Position numbers and translations under genes: made by a program | Notes under the pieces: model-generated | Database searches by the model: none | What the model saw: only the letters and a program-made list of their open reading frames with translations | What the model was told of the DNA's origin: nothing | Part shown: one piece after another, positions 16,393 to 25,132 of the stretch | Position numbering within the stretch: the first letter of the stretch is position 1 | Layout of the letters: the number at the start of each line of letters is the position of its first letter | DNA from: Micromonospora sp. NBC_01796 | GTDB lineage: Bacteria; Actinomycetota; Actinomycetes; Mycobacteriales; Micromonosporaceae | Assembly (NCBI RefSeq): GCF_035917455.1 | Contig: NZ_CP109078.1 | Location: 558,001 to 622,000, forward strand | DNA: 64,000 bases | Direction: 5' to 3'

Positions 16393-16437
16393 ACGGTACC
16401 GCGAGATAGTTGAGCGTTCAACCACTGGGGTTATGCT
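16393..16437. promoter_or_regulatory. Divergent leaderless promoters sharing a MarR-type operator
   Basis: Minus strand: -35 TTGAAC (16416-16421), 17-bp spacer, -10 TACCGT (16393-16398), then 7 nt to the VOC start. Plus strand: -35 TTGAGC (16410-16415), 16-bp spacer, -10 TATGCT (16432-16437), then 7 nt to the MarR start. The two -35 boxes abut inside the palindrome GTTGA-N4-TCAAC (16409-16422). A protein bound there would block both promoters. This is a textbook layout for autorepressing MarR regulators. Confidence 0.7.
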
Positions 16438-16444
16438 CTGCATC

Positions 16445-16909
16445 ATGACCCGGTGGCTCGATCCCGAAGAACAGCGCACCTGGCGGACCTTCCTCGCCGC
16501 CAGCCAGGCGCTGATGGAGACCCTCGACCGGGAGCTGCAACACGACGCCGGCATGCCGCACGCCTACTACGTGATCCTGGTGCACCTCTCCGAGGCACCC
16601 GACCGCCGGCTGCGGATGAGCGAACTCGCCGAGGCGGCCGGCTCGTCGCGCAGCCGGCTCTCGCACGCCGTCGGGCGACTCGAACAGTCCGGCTGGGTAC
16701 GGCGCGAGGACTGCCCCACCGACCGGCGCGGCCAGCTCGCCGTCCTCACCGACCAGGGCTTCGCCGCGCTCGCCGCAGCCGCACCCGGCCACGTCGAGGG
16801 CGTACGCCGGCACCTGTTCGACCCGCTCAGCCCAGCACAGATCGACCAACTGCGGCGGATCAGCGAAGCATTGGTCGACCATCTCGACCCGAAACGTCCG
16901 GCATCATGA
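16445..16909 (+). CDS. MarR-family transcriptional regulator
   Basis: A 154-residue winged-helix repressor of the MarR family. The core is LRMSELAEAAGSSRSRLSHAVGRLEQSGWVRREDCPTDRRG (about 55-95), with the characteristic DxR(G) wing. Flanking helices form the dimer interface. It is divergent from a VOC gene and likely represses both that gene and itself through the palindrome between them. The inducer may be the VOC substrate or a phenolic compound, as in many MarR systems. The ATG at 16445 was chosen over an in-frame ATG at 16433, because the latter overlaps the -10 box TATGCT. Confidence 0.88.
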   Translation: MTRWLDPEEQRTWRTFLAASQALMETLDRELQHDAGMPHAYYVILVHLSEAPDRRLRMSELAEAAGSSRSRLSHAVGRLEQSGWVRREDCPTDRRGQLAVLTDQGFAALAAAAPGHVEGVRRHLFDPLSPAQIDQLRRISEALVDHLDPKRPAS

Positions 16910-16967
16910 CCAAACTGCCCCCCATCGGCCCCTTGTACTGAACGTTGCTGGACCAGCACGATGGGAC

Positions 16968-19046
16968 GTGTCTCCCGGCTTCGGCGATCTCACCCCTCAG
17001 GCGCAACAGCTCGTGGCCTCCGGCGATCTGGCCGGGGCTCAGGAACTGCTCGGTGCCGCCCTCAACAGCGCCGATCCCAGCCCGGCGAACGCCTCACCGG
17101 AACTCACCGAGGCGGCCGGGCTCCAGGCAAGGGTGCTGGTCGCCCTCGGCGAACCGCACTCCGCACGGGGCTGGGCCTCGTTCGCGTACGCCGCCGCCGA
17201 CCGGCTCTACGGCCCCTCCGACCAGCGTACGGTCGCCAGCGCGGCCACCCTGGCGGCGGTCCTGCACCGGGTCGGCAGCCACGAACGGGCGGCCCGGCTC
17301 TACCGTGACGTGATCATCGAGCTGACCGCGAACGACGGTCCGGAATCCCTGCGGGTGCTCGCCGCCCACGCCGACCTCGCCACAGTGGAGTACGCCCAGG
17401 GCGAGTGCCAGCTCGCCCGCAACCGGCTCGAGGACGCCTGGGAACTGCACCGCGAGGTGTACGGCGACGGTCACCTCAGCGGGATCAGGATGCTCGCCCG
17501 GCTCGGCGCGATGCAGCGCGACTGCGGGCACTTCACCGAGGCGCACGAGCACCTGGCCCTGGCCCGGGAACTGTGTCGCGAGCACCTGCCCGCCGACCAT
17601 CCGCTCGCCGCCCAGGTGGCGGCACTCGCCCGAGCGGCGGCGAATCCCGACCACAGCTGCCACGACGGCCAGTCGGCCGAGTCCGCCGATCCGGACGAGC
17701 CGGGCAATCGCACGGCCGGACCGAACGCCGGCTACCCGACCCCGGCCGACAGCCCCGCGCCCCCGCCCGACAGTTACACCGCCCAGGACCGCTACACCGC
17801 GCCCGACCGCTATGCCGCCCCGGACCGCAATCCGTCCCCGACCGGCGCGTACCCGGCCGCGACCGGCGGATATCCACCCGCGGCCGAGACCTACCCGGTT
17901 CCCCCCGACACCTACCCGGCGGACGCCGACACCTACGCCGCCCCGGCGGACGTTTCCGCCGTGGACGCATACGGGGCACCAACCGACAGCCATCCGGCGC
18001 ACGCCGAGCCGGCGCCCTCGCTCCCCCCGCCCCGGATGCCGCCACCGCGCGTGCCACCGCCCCGGCAACCGGCCGACCACGGGCCGTTCGGCCCCGGCGC
18101 GTCCTCGGCCGACACCGTCTACCCACCGGCCGACGACCGCGCGACGGACCGGGACAACCAGTGGTGGCCGCCCGACCGGGCCGAGTCCGACCCGGCGGAC
18201 GAGCCCGTCGACGGACCGGACGACCAGCGGGCCGGCTGGACGTCCACCGGCCGGACGGGTTGGCGGACCGAACACCCCGCCGACCAGGACAACGACTCCT
18301 GGGCCCGCGCACCGACCGGCACCGACTGGGACCACGCACCGACCGGGTCCGGTTGGGACCACGCACCGACCGGCGCCGCCTGGAACCACGGCACGCCCGG
18401 TGGCGGATCGTCCCCGCTGCCGCCCGCCGTTCCCGGCATGACGGCCGACCCCGACAGCGGCCGGGACCCGTTCCGCGAGGCCGGTGGGGGCACCGGGACC
18501 AGGCACCTGCCGGAACGTCGGACGCAGGCCAAACTGCCCGTCCGGATCTACCAGCCACCGCGCCGGCCGCTGCGGCGCACCCTGCCGGTCATCCTCGCCG
18601 GCCTGGTGGTGGTCCTGCTCGGCACGGTCGCGGTGGTCGCCGGGTTCGCGTTGACCGGTGACGCCGATCCGGAACCGACCGGCCCCACCGGACCGACGCC
18701 GAGCGGCCCGGCCGCGGGCACGACACCCGAGGCAACCGTGCCCGGCCCGGTCGCGGCACCACAGGTCTCCCCCGGTGCGCCGCCCACCGCTCTGGCCATC
18801 CGGGACAGCCGGGACAGTGTGAGCCTGACCTGGATCTACCCGCCGGGTGCCGAGGGTCCGGTGGTGGTGTCGGCCGGACGGACCGGCCAGGAGCCGCGGG
18901 CCATCTACGAGTTGGCGCCGGGGACCACCAACTTCATCGTCTACTCGCTGAACCGGAACACCGACTACTGCTTCACCGTGGCCGTCGTCTACTCGGTGGA
19001 CCTGGTCGGGCGGACCAAGCCGGTCTGCACCAACCGGTCGAGCTGA
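16968..19046 (+). CDS. TPR protein with disordered linker, TM segment and FN3-like domain
   Basis: A 692-residue protein of unusual build. Residues about 1-220 are helical TPR-like repeats (LAAVLHRVGSHERAARLYRDV, LEDAWELHREVYGDGH, FTEAHEHLALARELC). Residues about 225-520 are a low-complexity Pro/Asp/Tyr/Thr-rich linker with repeats such as APTGxxWDH and DxYxAPD. A single membrane segment follows (about 538-563, LPVILAGLVVVLLGTVAVVAGFAL). After a Pro/Thr-rich spacer there is a C-terminal fibronectin-III-like domain (about 600-692, VSLTWIYPPGAEGPVVV, DYCFTVAVVY). The topology would put TPRs in the cytoplasm and FN3 outside. The GTG start is tentative, with no clear ribosome site. Role unknown; it resembles membrane scaffold proteins. 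Confidence 0.75.
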   Translation: MSPGFGDLTPQAQQLVASGDLAGAQELLGAALNSADPSPANASPELTEAAGLQARVLVALGEPHSARGWASFAYAAADRLYGPSDQRTVASAATLAAVLHRVGSHERAARLYRDVIIELTANDGPESLRVLAAHADLATVEYAQGECQLARNRLEDAWELHREVYGDGHLSGIRMLARLGAMQRDCGHFTEAHEHLALARELCREHLPADHPLAAQVAALARAAANPDHSCHDGQSAESADPDEPGNRTAGPNAGYPTPADSPAPPPDSYTAQDRYTAPDRYAAPDRNPSPTGAYPAATGGYPPAAETYPVPPDTYPADADTYAAPADVSAVDAYGAPTDSHPAHAEPAPSLPPPRMPPPRVPPPRQPADHGPFGPGASSADTVYPPADDRATDRDNQWWPPDRAESDPADEPVDGPDDQRAGWTSTGRTGWRTEHPADQDNDSWARAPTGTDWDHAPTGSGWDHAPTGAAWNHGTPGGGSSPLPPAVPGMTADPDSGRDPFREAGGGTGTRHLPERRTQAKLPVRIYQPPRRPLRRTLPVILAGLVVVLLGTVAVVAGFALTGDADPEPTGPTGPTPSGPAAGTTPEATVPGPVAAPQVSPGAPPTALAIRDSRDSVSLTWIYPPGAEGPVVVSAGRTGQEPRAIYELAPGTTNFIVYSLNRNTDYCFTVAVVYSVDLVGRTKPVCTNRSS

Positions 19047-19060
19047 TCCAGGTCGGCCGG

Positions 19061-19163
19061 GCCGCTGTCAGTCGGAGAATCGACTGCCGCTGCCAGTCGG
19101 AGAGTCGGGCTGCCGCTGTCAGTCGGAGAGTCGGGCTGCCGCTGTCAGTCGGGCGGTCGGGCT
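19061..19163. repeat. 26-bp tandem minisatellite (4 copies) at a gene junction
   Basis: Four imperfect copies of a GCCGCTGTCAGTCGGAGAGT-type unit start at 19061, 19086, 19112 and 19138 (first copy 25 bp, others 26 bp). The array fills the gap between convergent genes. Its last copy runs into the end of the histidine kinase gene, so the final Pro-Pro-Asp-stop is encoded by repeat DNA. Confidence 0.8.
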
Positions 19164-20629
19164 GCCGCCGGTAGCCGTACCTCGACTCGGAGACCGGGGG
19201 CCGAGCCGGGACGGGTGCCGGCGACCTCGGCGCCCGCGTCGGCCAGCCGGACCGTGCCACCCTGGCGGCGTACCAGCTCACGGACGATGGCCAGGCCCAG
19301 GCCGGCTCCGCCGCCGTCGCGGGCCCGGGCGTCGTCCAGCCGGGTGAACCGGTCGAACACCCGGTCCCGGTCCGCCGCAGGGATGCCGGGACCGTCGTCG
19401 CTGACGGTCACCAGGTGCCAGCCCTGATTGTCGTCCTGCTGCGGAACCACGGTCACCACGACCTCGCCCGCCGCGTGCCGTACCGCGTTGTCGAGGAGGT
19501 TCGCCAGGACCCGGTCCAACGCGTCCGGCTCACCCTCCGTCCATGCGTCCCCGGCCGTCGGTACGACCCGCACCGGCGGCGACGCATACCGCTGGGCCAC
19601 ACCGTCGACCAACTCCACCAGCTCGATCGGCCCACTCGACCGGCGCTGCCGGGGTATCCCGTCGTCGGCCCGCGCCAGCAGCAGCAGGTCGTCCACGAGC
19701 CGGCTCAGCCGTTTGGTGTCGGCAAGCAGGTCGTCGGCGACCGCCGGCCAGTCCGTACGGTCGCCGAGGTGCTGCGCCACCTCCAACTGCGTACGCATGT
19801 TCGCCAGTGGGCTGCGCAACTCGTGGGCGGCGTCGGCGACGAAGGCCCGCTGACGTACCCGGGCCGACTCCATCCGGTCGAGCATGCCGTTGAGGGTGAC
19901 CGCCAACCGATGGATCTCGTCCCGTGACGCCGGTACGGGCAACTGCCCCGGACGGGCACCTCCGGTGATCTCCTCCGCCCCGGCCCGGAGCGCCTCCACC
20001 GGACGGAGGGTGGCACCGATCACCCGCCAGGCGACCACCGCGAGCAGGACCAGCAGCAGCGGAAACCCGACCAGGAGGATGCTGCGCACCATGTTCACGC
20101 TCTGCGTGACATCGGTCATCGACTTCGCCACGAGTACGGTCTGCGGGTCCTCGGGCGGCCCCGCGGGCACCGCGACCACGCGTACCGGACCGGTCAGGCC
20201 GATCTGCCGGCCGGGGATGTAGACCCCGGACCGGTCATGGGTACGGGCAAGCTGCTCCCGGTTGAGCATCGGCACGAGGCGATCGGCGTCGATGCTGGCG
20301 GCCCGGATCCGCAACCGCTCGTCGATCACCTGCACGCGTACCTCCCCTCCGGCGACCGGAAGCGGATCGGGCAGGGCGTTCTCGGCGGCCAGCATGGCGA
20401 CCGCGTCGGCGGTCTTGAACGCCTCGGTGTCGACGGTGCGTTGCAGGGCCCAGCCCAGTGCCCCGACCAGCAGCGCCCCGCCGACGAACAGGCCGGCGGC
20501 GAGTCCCGCCACCCCGATCACCATCAGCCGGGTACGCAGTCTCAGCCGGAGAAAGGGTGCCTCCCCGTCCTTTTTCGTACCGGACGAGACCCTTACCGAC
20601 CGGGGGCGCAGGGCGACGCGGAGACTCAT
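19145..20629 (-). CDS. Sensor histidine kinase (HAMP, HisKA, HATPase)
   Basis: A 494-residue membrane kinase. The first membrane segment is at about residues 35-58, an extracytoplasmic sensor region lies at about 60-170, and the second membrane segment is at about 175-197. HAMP follows (LRPVEALRAGAEEI). The HisKA box FVADAAHELRSPLANM puts the phosphorylated His at 269. The ATPase domain contains LANLLDNAVRHA, VSDDGPGIP and GAGLGLAIVREL. The ATG at 20629 overlaps the response-regulator stop (ATGA), so the two are translationally coupled. The C-terminal few residues come from a minisatellite repeat. It is divergently linked with a LolA/RseB-like gene, which suggests envelope sensing; the ligand is unknown. 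Confidence 0.92.
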   Translation of the reverse strand: MSLRVALRPRSVRVSSGTKKDGEAPFLRLRLRTRLMVIGVAGLAAGLFVGGALLVGALGWALQRTVDTEAFKTADAVAMLAAENALPDPLPVAGGEVRVQVIDERLRIRAASIDADRLVPMLNREQLARTHDRSGVYIPGRQIGLTGPVRVVAVPAGPPEDPQTVLVAKSMTDVTQSVNMVRSILLVGFPLLLVLLAVVAWRVIGATLRPVEALRAGAEEITGGARPGQLPVPASRDEIHRLAVTLNGMLDRMESARVRQRAFVADAAHELRSPLANMRTQLEVAQHLGDRTDWPAVADDLLADTKRLSRLVDDLLLLARADDGIPRQRRSSGPIELVELVDGVAQRYASPPVRVVPTAGDAWTEGEPDALDRVLANLLDNAVRHAAGEVVVTVVPQQDDNQGWHLVTVSDDGPGIPAADRDRVFDRFTRLDDARARDGGGAGLGLAIVRELVRRQGGTVRLADAGAEVAGTRPGSAPGLRVEVRLPAAARPPD

Positions 20630-21282
20630 TGGTTCAGCCGGTAACCGGCACCACGGATGGTCTGCAGGCGGTCGCGGCCGATCTTGCGGCGCAGGTAGCC
20701 GACGTAGACCTCGACCGCGTTCGGCGCGGTCTCCAGGCTGGCGTCCCAGACGTGGTCCAGCAGCTCGGTCTTGGAGACCACCTGCCCGGCCCGGCGCAGC
20801 AGGTACTCCAGCAGCCCGTACTCCCGGGCGGTCAGGTCGACCTCCACGCCGTCGCGGGTCACCCGCCGCCTGGCCGGATCGAGGCTGAGGTCCCCGGCGG
20901 TCAGCACCGCCGGGCGCTGCGGCGCGCCCCGACGCAGCAGGGCCCGCAGCCGGGCCAGCAACACGACGTACGAGAAGGGTTTGGTGAGGTAGTCGTCCGC
21001 CCCGCAGTCCAGCCCGTCGGCCTGGTCGTACTCGCCGTCCTTGGCGGAGAGCATCAGCACCGGCAGCCACTGCTCCTCGGCCCGTAGCTGCCGTACCACC
21101 CGGTAGCCGGAGAGTCCGGGGAGCATCACGTCGAGGATCATCGCGTCGTAGCCGCCGTGCCGGGCGAGGTCGAGACCGGTCCGTCCGTCGCCGGCCACGT
21201 CGACCGCGAACCCCTCGGCCTGCAGACCGCGCTGCAAAGCAGCGGCGAGCCGCGCCTCGTCCTCCACCACCAGCAACCGCAC
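20626..21282 (-). CDS. OmpR-family response regulator
   Basis: A 218-residue two-component regulator. The receiver domain (1-115) has acidic residues at 7-9, phospho-acceptor Asp51 in ILDVMLPG, and Thr/Ser and Lys positions in MLSAKD and KPF. The C-terminal OmpR-type winged helix (about 125-218) ends with VYVGYLRRKIGRDRLQTIRGAGYRL. The GTG at 21282 gives the typical MRLLVVEDE start; the frame stays open upstream but adds unlike sequence. It shares a 4-bp ATGA overlap with the downstream kinase gene, and its promoter region is a 95-bp gap shared with the divergent LolA-like gene, a likely target. Confidence 0.92.
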   Translation of the reverse strand: MRLLVVEDEARLAAALQRGLQAEGFAVDVAGDGRTGLDLARHGGYDAMILDVMLPGLSGYRVVRQLRAEEQWLPVLMLSAKDGEYDQADGLDCGADDYLTKPFSYVVLLARLRALLRRGAPQRPAVLTAGDLSLDPARRRVTRDGVEVDLTAREYGLLEYLLRRAGQVVSKTELLDHVWDASLETAPNAVEVYVGYLRRKIGRDRLQTIRGAGYRLNQ

Positions 21283-21377
21283 CCGCCAAGGGTGCCACCG
21301 TGACCGGGGCGGACCACACCACTTCTCAGCCGGACCACAGCACCGACAGGGCACCATGGGAGCAGGAGGTGCTACAG

Positions 21378-22526
21378 ATGTCAGTTTTCACGAACCGCCC
21401 GGCGCTGCGCTGGGTGGTACCGCTCGCCGCCGCGGCGGTGGTCGTCGGCGGCGGCGCCGCGATCGGCACACTGAGCGCGAACGCCGAGCCGGCCCTGCCG
21501 CCGCGCAGCGCCGCCCAGCTTCTGGTCGACCTGCAGACCGCCCAGGTGGAGGGCTTCTCCGGCACGGTGGTGCAGCGGGCCGACCTGGGCCTGCCCGCGC
21601 TGCCGGGCCTCGGTGGTTCCGGCAGCGCCGACCTGACCGCGCTCGCCTCGGGTACGCACACCCTGCGGGTCTGGTACGCCGGTCCCGACAAGGCCAGGGT
21701 GGCGTTGCTCGGCACCCTGGGTGAGAGCGACTTCATCCGCAACGGCGCCGACGTCTGGAACTGGCGCAGTCAGGGCAACGAGGCGACCCACTACCGGCTG
21801 CCCGCCTCGGCGGACACCGGCGAATCCGCCCCGACCGGGCTGCCGTCGACTCCCCAGGAGGCGGCCGACCAGGCGTTGGCGGCGATCGACCCGAGCACCC
21901 GGGTGACGGTGGGCCGGTCCGCGACCATCGCCGGGCGGGACGCGTACGAGTTGGTGCTCCAACCGCGGGACGAGGCGTCCCTGGTCGGTCAGGTACGGAT
22001 CGCCATCGACGCCAAGGAACACCTGCCGCTGCGGTTCGAGCTGTTCGCCGAGGGCGCCGAGGAGGCCGCCTTCCAGGTGGCCTTCACCCAGGTCGACTTC
22101 AACCGGCCGGGCGACAGCCAGTTCACCTTCAACCCGCCGCCGGGCGCCAAGGTGACCGAGGCCAACGGCGACAAGCGCGCCACGGACAAGCCGCACAGCC
22201 CCGGCACCGGCACCGACGCGGACAAGGCGAACGCACCGACCACGGTCGGCAAGGGTTGGACCACCGTGGTGGTCGGCCGGGTGCCGGCCGAGCTGGCCGC
22301 GGGGCAACTCCCGGCGGGCGCGCAGGGCGGTGGCCCGCAGTCCTTCGATTCGGCGGACCTGCTGGGCAACCTGCTCGACGCGTTCCCGAAGCAGAGCGGC
22401 GACTGGGGCAGCGGTCGGCTGTTCAGCACTCGGCTGGTCAACGTACTGCTCCTGGACGACGGCCGGGTACTGGCCGGTGCGGTCACCCCGCAACGGCTGT
22501 ACGAGGTGGCCGGGGGCCTGCGCTGA
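21378..22526 (+). CDS. LolA/RseB-like membrane-anchored protein
   Basis: A 382-residue protein with an N-terminal membrane anchor (about residues 12-32, VVPLAAAAVVVGGGAAIG). An extracytoplasmic domain of alternating strands resembles the LolA/RseB lipoprotein-binding fold (VEGFSGTVVQRADLGLPALP, VRIAIDAKEHLPLRFELFAE, TQVDFNRPGDSQFTFNPPPGAKV). A Lys/Asp-rich linker (about 275-305) leads to a C-terminal region that binds no recognised cofactor. RseB-type proteins sense misfolded or lipidated cargo and signal to regulators. The divergent location beside a two-component system fits a sensing or responder role. The ATG has AGGAGGT 7 nt upstream, a strong site. A nested hairpin terminates it. Confidence 0.78.
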   Translation: MSVFTNRPALRWVVPLAAAAVVVGGGAAIGTLSANAEPALPPRSAAQLLVDLQTAQVEGFSGTVVQRADLGLPALPGLGGSGSADLTALASGTHTLRVWYAGPDKARVALLGTLGESDFIRNGADVWNWRSQGNEATHYRLPASADTGESAPTGLPSTPQEAADQALAAIDPSTRVTVGRSATIAGRDAYELVLQPRDEASLVGQVRIAIDAKEHLPLRFELFAEGAEEAAFQVAFTQVDFNRPGDSQFTFNPPPGAKVTEANGDKRATDKPHSPGTGTDADKANAPTTVGKGWTTVVVGRVPAELAAGQLPAGAQGGGPQSFDSADLLGNLLDAFPKQSGDWGSGRLFSTRLVNVLLLDDGRVLAGAVTPQRLYEVAGGLR

Positions 22527-22552
22527 CCGGACCGCCAAACTGATCGGAGCAT

Positions 22553-22592
22553 CCGCCGGTCGGTGTCGCCCACGGGCGATGCCGGCCGGCGG
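22553..22592 (+). terminator. Nested hairpin after the LolA-like gene
   Basis: An 11-bp outer stem (22553-22563 / 22582-22592, one T-G wobble) with an inner TCGCCC / GGGCGA stem, starting 26 bp after the stop codon. Confidence 0.6.
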
Positions 22593-22727
22593 AACTCGTC
22601 AGTGGTCGAACCAACGGCGGGCCGGAGCGGGAGGGCTCCGGCGGCGGAGTCGATAATGGTTTCGGCGATCAGCCGGAACGCGGCACCGACCGATAGGACC
22701 ATGGTCGGAGTACGTGTCACCGCGCTA

Positions 22728-22775
22728 TGTTCGTCATTCGAACACGAAAAAAGAACGGCAAAAGAATGCCGTTCT
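22728..22775 (+). promoter_or_regulatory. Two adjacent stem-loops in the HelD-like leader
   Basis: TGTTCG-N5-CGAACA (22728-22744) is followed by AGAACGGCA-N6-TGCCGTTCT (22752-22775). Both lie just upstream of the ribosome site of the ATPase gene, in a locally AT-rich stretch. GAAC and GTTC arms occur in both, so the two stems could exchange partners, as in an attenuator. No run of U follows. Confidence 0.45.
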
Positions 22776-22804
22776 CAATGCATCTTAGCTACTGGGGAGA
22801 AGGT

Positions 22805-25132
22805 TTGTCAAGGTACTCCGAAACCTCGGATGACCAGCACGCCGACGAGATCGGCCACGAGCAGGATTACGTCTCCATGCTCTACGGCCGCCTCGACCGG
22901 CTGCGCGACCGGGCCGCACAACGCCTGGCCGGACAGCTGCGCAGCGTCGGCGGAACCCAGCAGGCCCGCTCCCAACGGGACAGCACCATCGCCATGTACG
23001 CCGAACAGGTCGAGCAGTACGGCGCGGTGGAGGATGGTCTCTGCTTCGGGCGACTCGACGTCGACGAGGGTCCGCCGCGCTACATCGGCCGGATCGGCGT
23101 CTTCGACGAGGACGGCGGGTACGAGCCACTGCTGATCGACTGGCGGGCACCGGTCGCCCGGTCGTTCTACCTCGCCACCGCCGCCTCACCGGACGGGGTA
23201 CGGCGACGCCGGCACATCCGTACCCGGTTCCGGAAGGTGACCGGGATCAACGACGAGGTGCTCGACCTCGCCGCCGCCCGGAAGACCGAGCACGAGGGGC
23301 TGACCGGTGAGGCCGCCCTGCTGGCCGCCGTCAACGCCAGCCGTACGGGCAGGATGGGCGACATCGTCCAGACCATCCAGGCCGAGCAGGACCGGGTGAT
23401 CCGGGCCGACCTGGCCGGGGTGCTGGTCGTGCAGGGTGGACCGGGCACCGGCAAGACCGCCGTGGCGCTGCACCGGGCGGCGTACCTGCTCTACACCCAC
23501 CGGCAGCAGCTCTCCACCCGTGGCGTGCTGGTGGTCGGCCCGAACGCCACCTTCCTGCGGTACATCTCGCAGGTCCTGCCGACGCTGGCCGAGACCGGCG
23601 TGCTGCTGCGTACGGTGGGCGAGCTCTTCCCCGGCGTCACCGCGACCCGGGCCGAGTCACCGGTCGTGGCCGAGATCAAGGGTCGGCCGGTGATGACCGA
23701 GCTGCTCGCCGCCGCGATCAGGGACCGGCAGGAGGCGCCCGAGGACGGCATGGACGTGGTGGTCGAGCGGGACACCCTGCGCCTGGACCGGCAGACCGTG
23801 CTCGCGGCACGGGAGCGGGCCCGGCGTTCCGGCCGGCCGCACAACCTGGCCCAGCCGCTCTTCGACCTCGAGATCATCCATGCGCTGGCCCACCAGGTCG
23901 CCGAGCGGATCGGGGCCGACCCGCTCGGCGGGGACAACCTCCTCGAGGAGGCCGACCTCGCCGAGATCCGGCGCGAGCTGCGCGAGGAATCCGGGGTGCA
24001 GGAGGCACTGGCCCAACTCTGGCCGGTACTCACCCCGCAGCAGCTCCTGTCCGACCTGCTCGGGTCCGCCGAACGGATCGCCACCGCCGGGGCGGACCTG
24101 GTCGGGGCCGGGCTGACCGGGGCGGAGCTGGACCTGCTGCACCGGGATCCGGCCGGCGGGTTCACCCCGGCCGACGTACCGCTGCTGGACGAGTGCGCCG
24201 AGCTGCTCGGCGAGGACGACCGGTCCGCGCAGGCGCTGGCCGAGCGGGAACGCCAGCAACTGATCGAGTACGCCGAGGGTGCGCTCGAGATCGCCCTCGG
24301 CTCGCGGTCGATCGACACCGAGGACGAGGCCGAGGGCGGTGAGATCCTCGGCGTGACGGACCTGCTCGGCGCGGACCGGCTGGCCGAGCGGCAGGAGACC
24401 GGCGACCGGCTCACCACCGCCCAGCGGGCCGCGGCCGACCGGAAGTGGGCCTTCGGGCACATCATCGTCGACGAGGCGCAGGAACTCTCCCCGATGGCCT
24501 GGCGGCTGCTCATGCGCCGCTGCCCGAGCCGTTCGATGACGGTGGTCGGGGACGTGGCCCAGACCGGTGCGCTGGGCGGCGCCGCCTCGTGGCGGCAGGC
24601 GCTGGGGCCGTACGTGGCGGACCGGTGGCGGATCCGGGAACTGAGCGTCAGCTACCGCACCCCGGCCGAGATCATGGCGGTCGCCGGCCGGGTCCTGGCC
24701 GAGATCGACCCGACCCTGGAGCCGCCCCGGGCGGTACGCAGCACCGGCGTACCGCCGTGGGACGTCCGGGTGGAGCCCGCCGACCTGGCCGTCCGCCTGG
24801 TCGAGTGCACCCTCGCCGAGGCGGGTGCGGTCGACGACGGCCGGCTCGGCGTGATCGTGCCCGAGGGCCTGGCCGCCGAACTGGGCCAGGTCATCACGGA
24901 CGCGGTGCCGGAGGCGGCCATCGGCGAGCACCCCGAGTTGGAGAGCCGGGTGGTGGTGCTGACCGTTTCCCAGGCCAAGGGCCTGGAGTTCGACTCCGTA
25001 CTGGTGGTGGAGCCGGACCGGATCGTGGCCGAGTCACCGCGCGGGTTCAGCGACCTCTACGTCGCGCTCACCCGTGCCACCCAGCGGCTCGGCGTACTGC
25101 GCACCACCGGGGCGGGTCTCACCGGTCGGTGA
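22805..25132 (+). CDS. HelD-type RNA polymerase-associated UvrD-like ATPase
   Basis: A 775-residue superfamily-1 ATPase of the HelD/HelR kind. The N-terminal coiled-coil arm starts HEQDYVSMLYGRLDRLR. Walker A is GGPGTGKTAVAL (about 213-224) and Walker B IIVDEAQELSP, followed by VVGDVAQTG, VLTVSQAKGLEFDSVLVV and LYVALTRATQRLG. HelD proteins insert into RNA polymerase and release it from stalled or antibiotic-bound complexes, and some actinobacterial ones confer rifamycin tolerance. The TTG at 22805 is preferred because GGGGAG ends 5 nt upstream; in-frame ATGs at 22727, 22766 and 22778 lack such sites. The leader has two stem-loops that may regulate it. The 3' end overlaps a convergent gene by 14 bp. 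Confidence 0.85.
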   Translation: MSRYSETSDDQHADEIGHEQDYVSMLYGRLDRLRDRAAQRLAGQLRSVGGTQQARSQRDSTIAMYAEQVEQYGAVEDGLCFGRLDVDEGPPRYIGRIGVFDEDGGYEPLLIDWRAPVARSFYLATAASPDGVRRRRHIRTRFRKVTGINDEVLDLAAARKTEHEGLTGEAALLAAVNASRTGRMGDIVQTIQAEQDRVIRADLAGVLVVQGGPGTGKTAVALHRAAYLLYTHRQQLSTRGVLVVGPNATFLRYISQVLPTLAETGVLLRTVGELFPGVTATRAESPVVAEIKGRPVMTELLAAAIRDRQEAPEDGMDVVVERDTLRLDRQTVLAARERARRSGRPHNLAQPLFDLEIIHALAHQVAERIGADPLGGDNLLEEADLAEIRRELREESGVQEALAQLWPVLTPQQLLSDLLGSAERIATAGADLVGAGLTGAELDLLHRDPAGGFTPADVPLLDECAELLGEDDRSAQALAERERQQLIEYAEGALEIALGSRSIDTEDEAEGGEILGVTDLLGADRLAERQETGDRLTTAQRAAADRKWAFGHIIVDEAQELSPMAWRLLMRRCPSRSMTVVGDVAQTGALGGAASWRQALGPYVADRWRIRELSVSYRTPAEIMAVAGRVLAEIDPTLEPPRAVRSTGVPPWDVRVEPADLAVRLVECTLAEAGAVDDGRLGVIVPEGLAAELGQVITDAVPEAAIGEHPELESRVVVLTVSQAKGLEFDSVLVVEPDRIVAESPRGFSDLYVALTRATQRLGVLRTTGAGLTGR

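Noticed and set aside
22553-22805. Possible riboswitch upstream of the HelD-like gene
   Set aside because: Only two short stem-loops are visible and no conserved riboswitch core could be recognised, so it is listed as a leader structure only.
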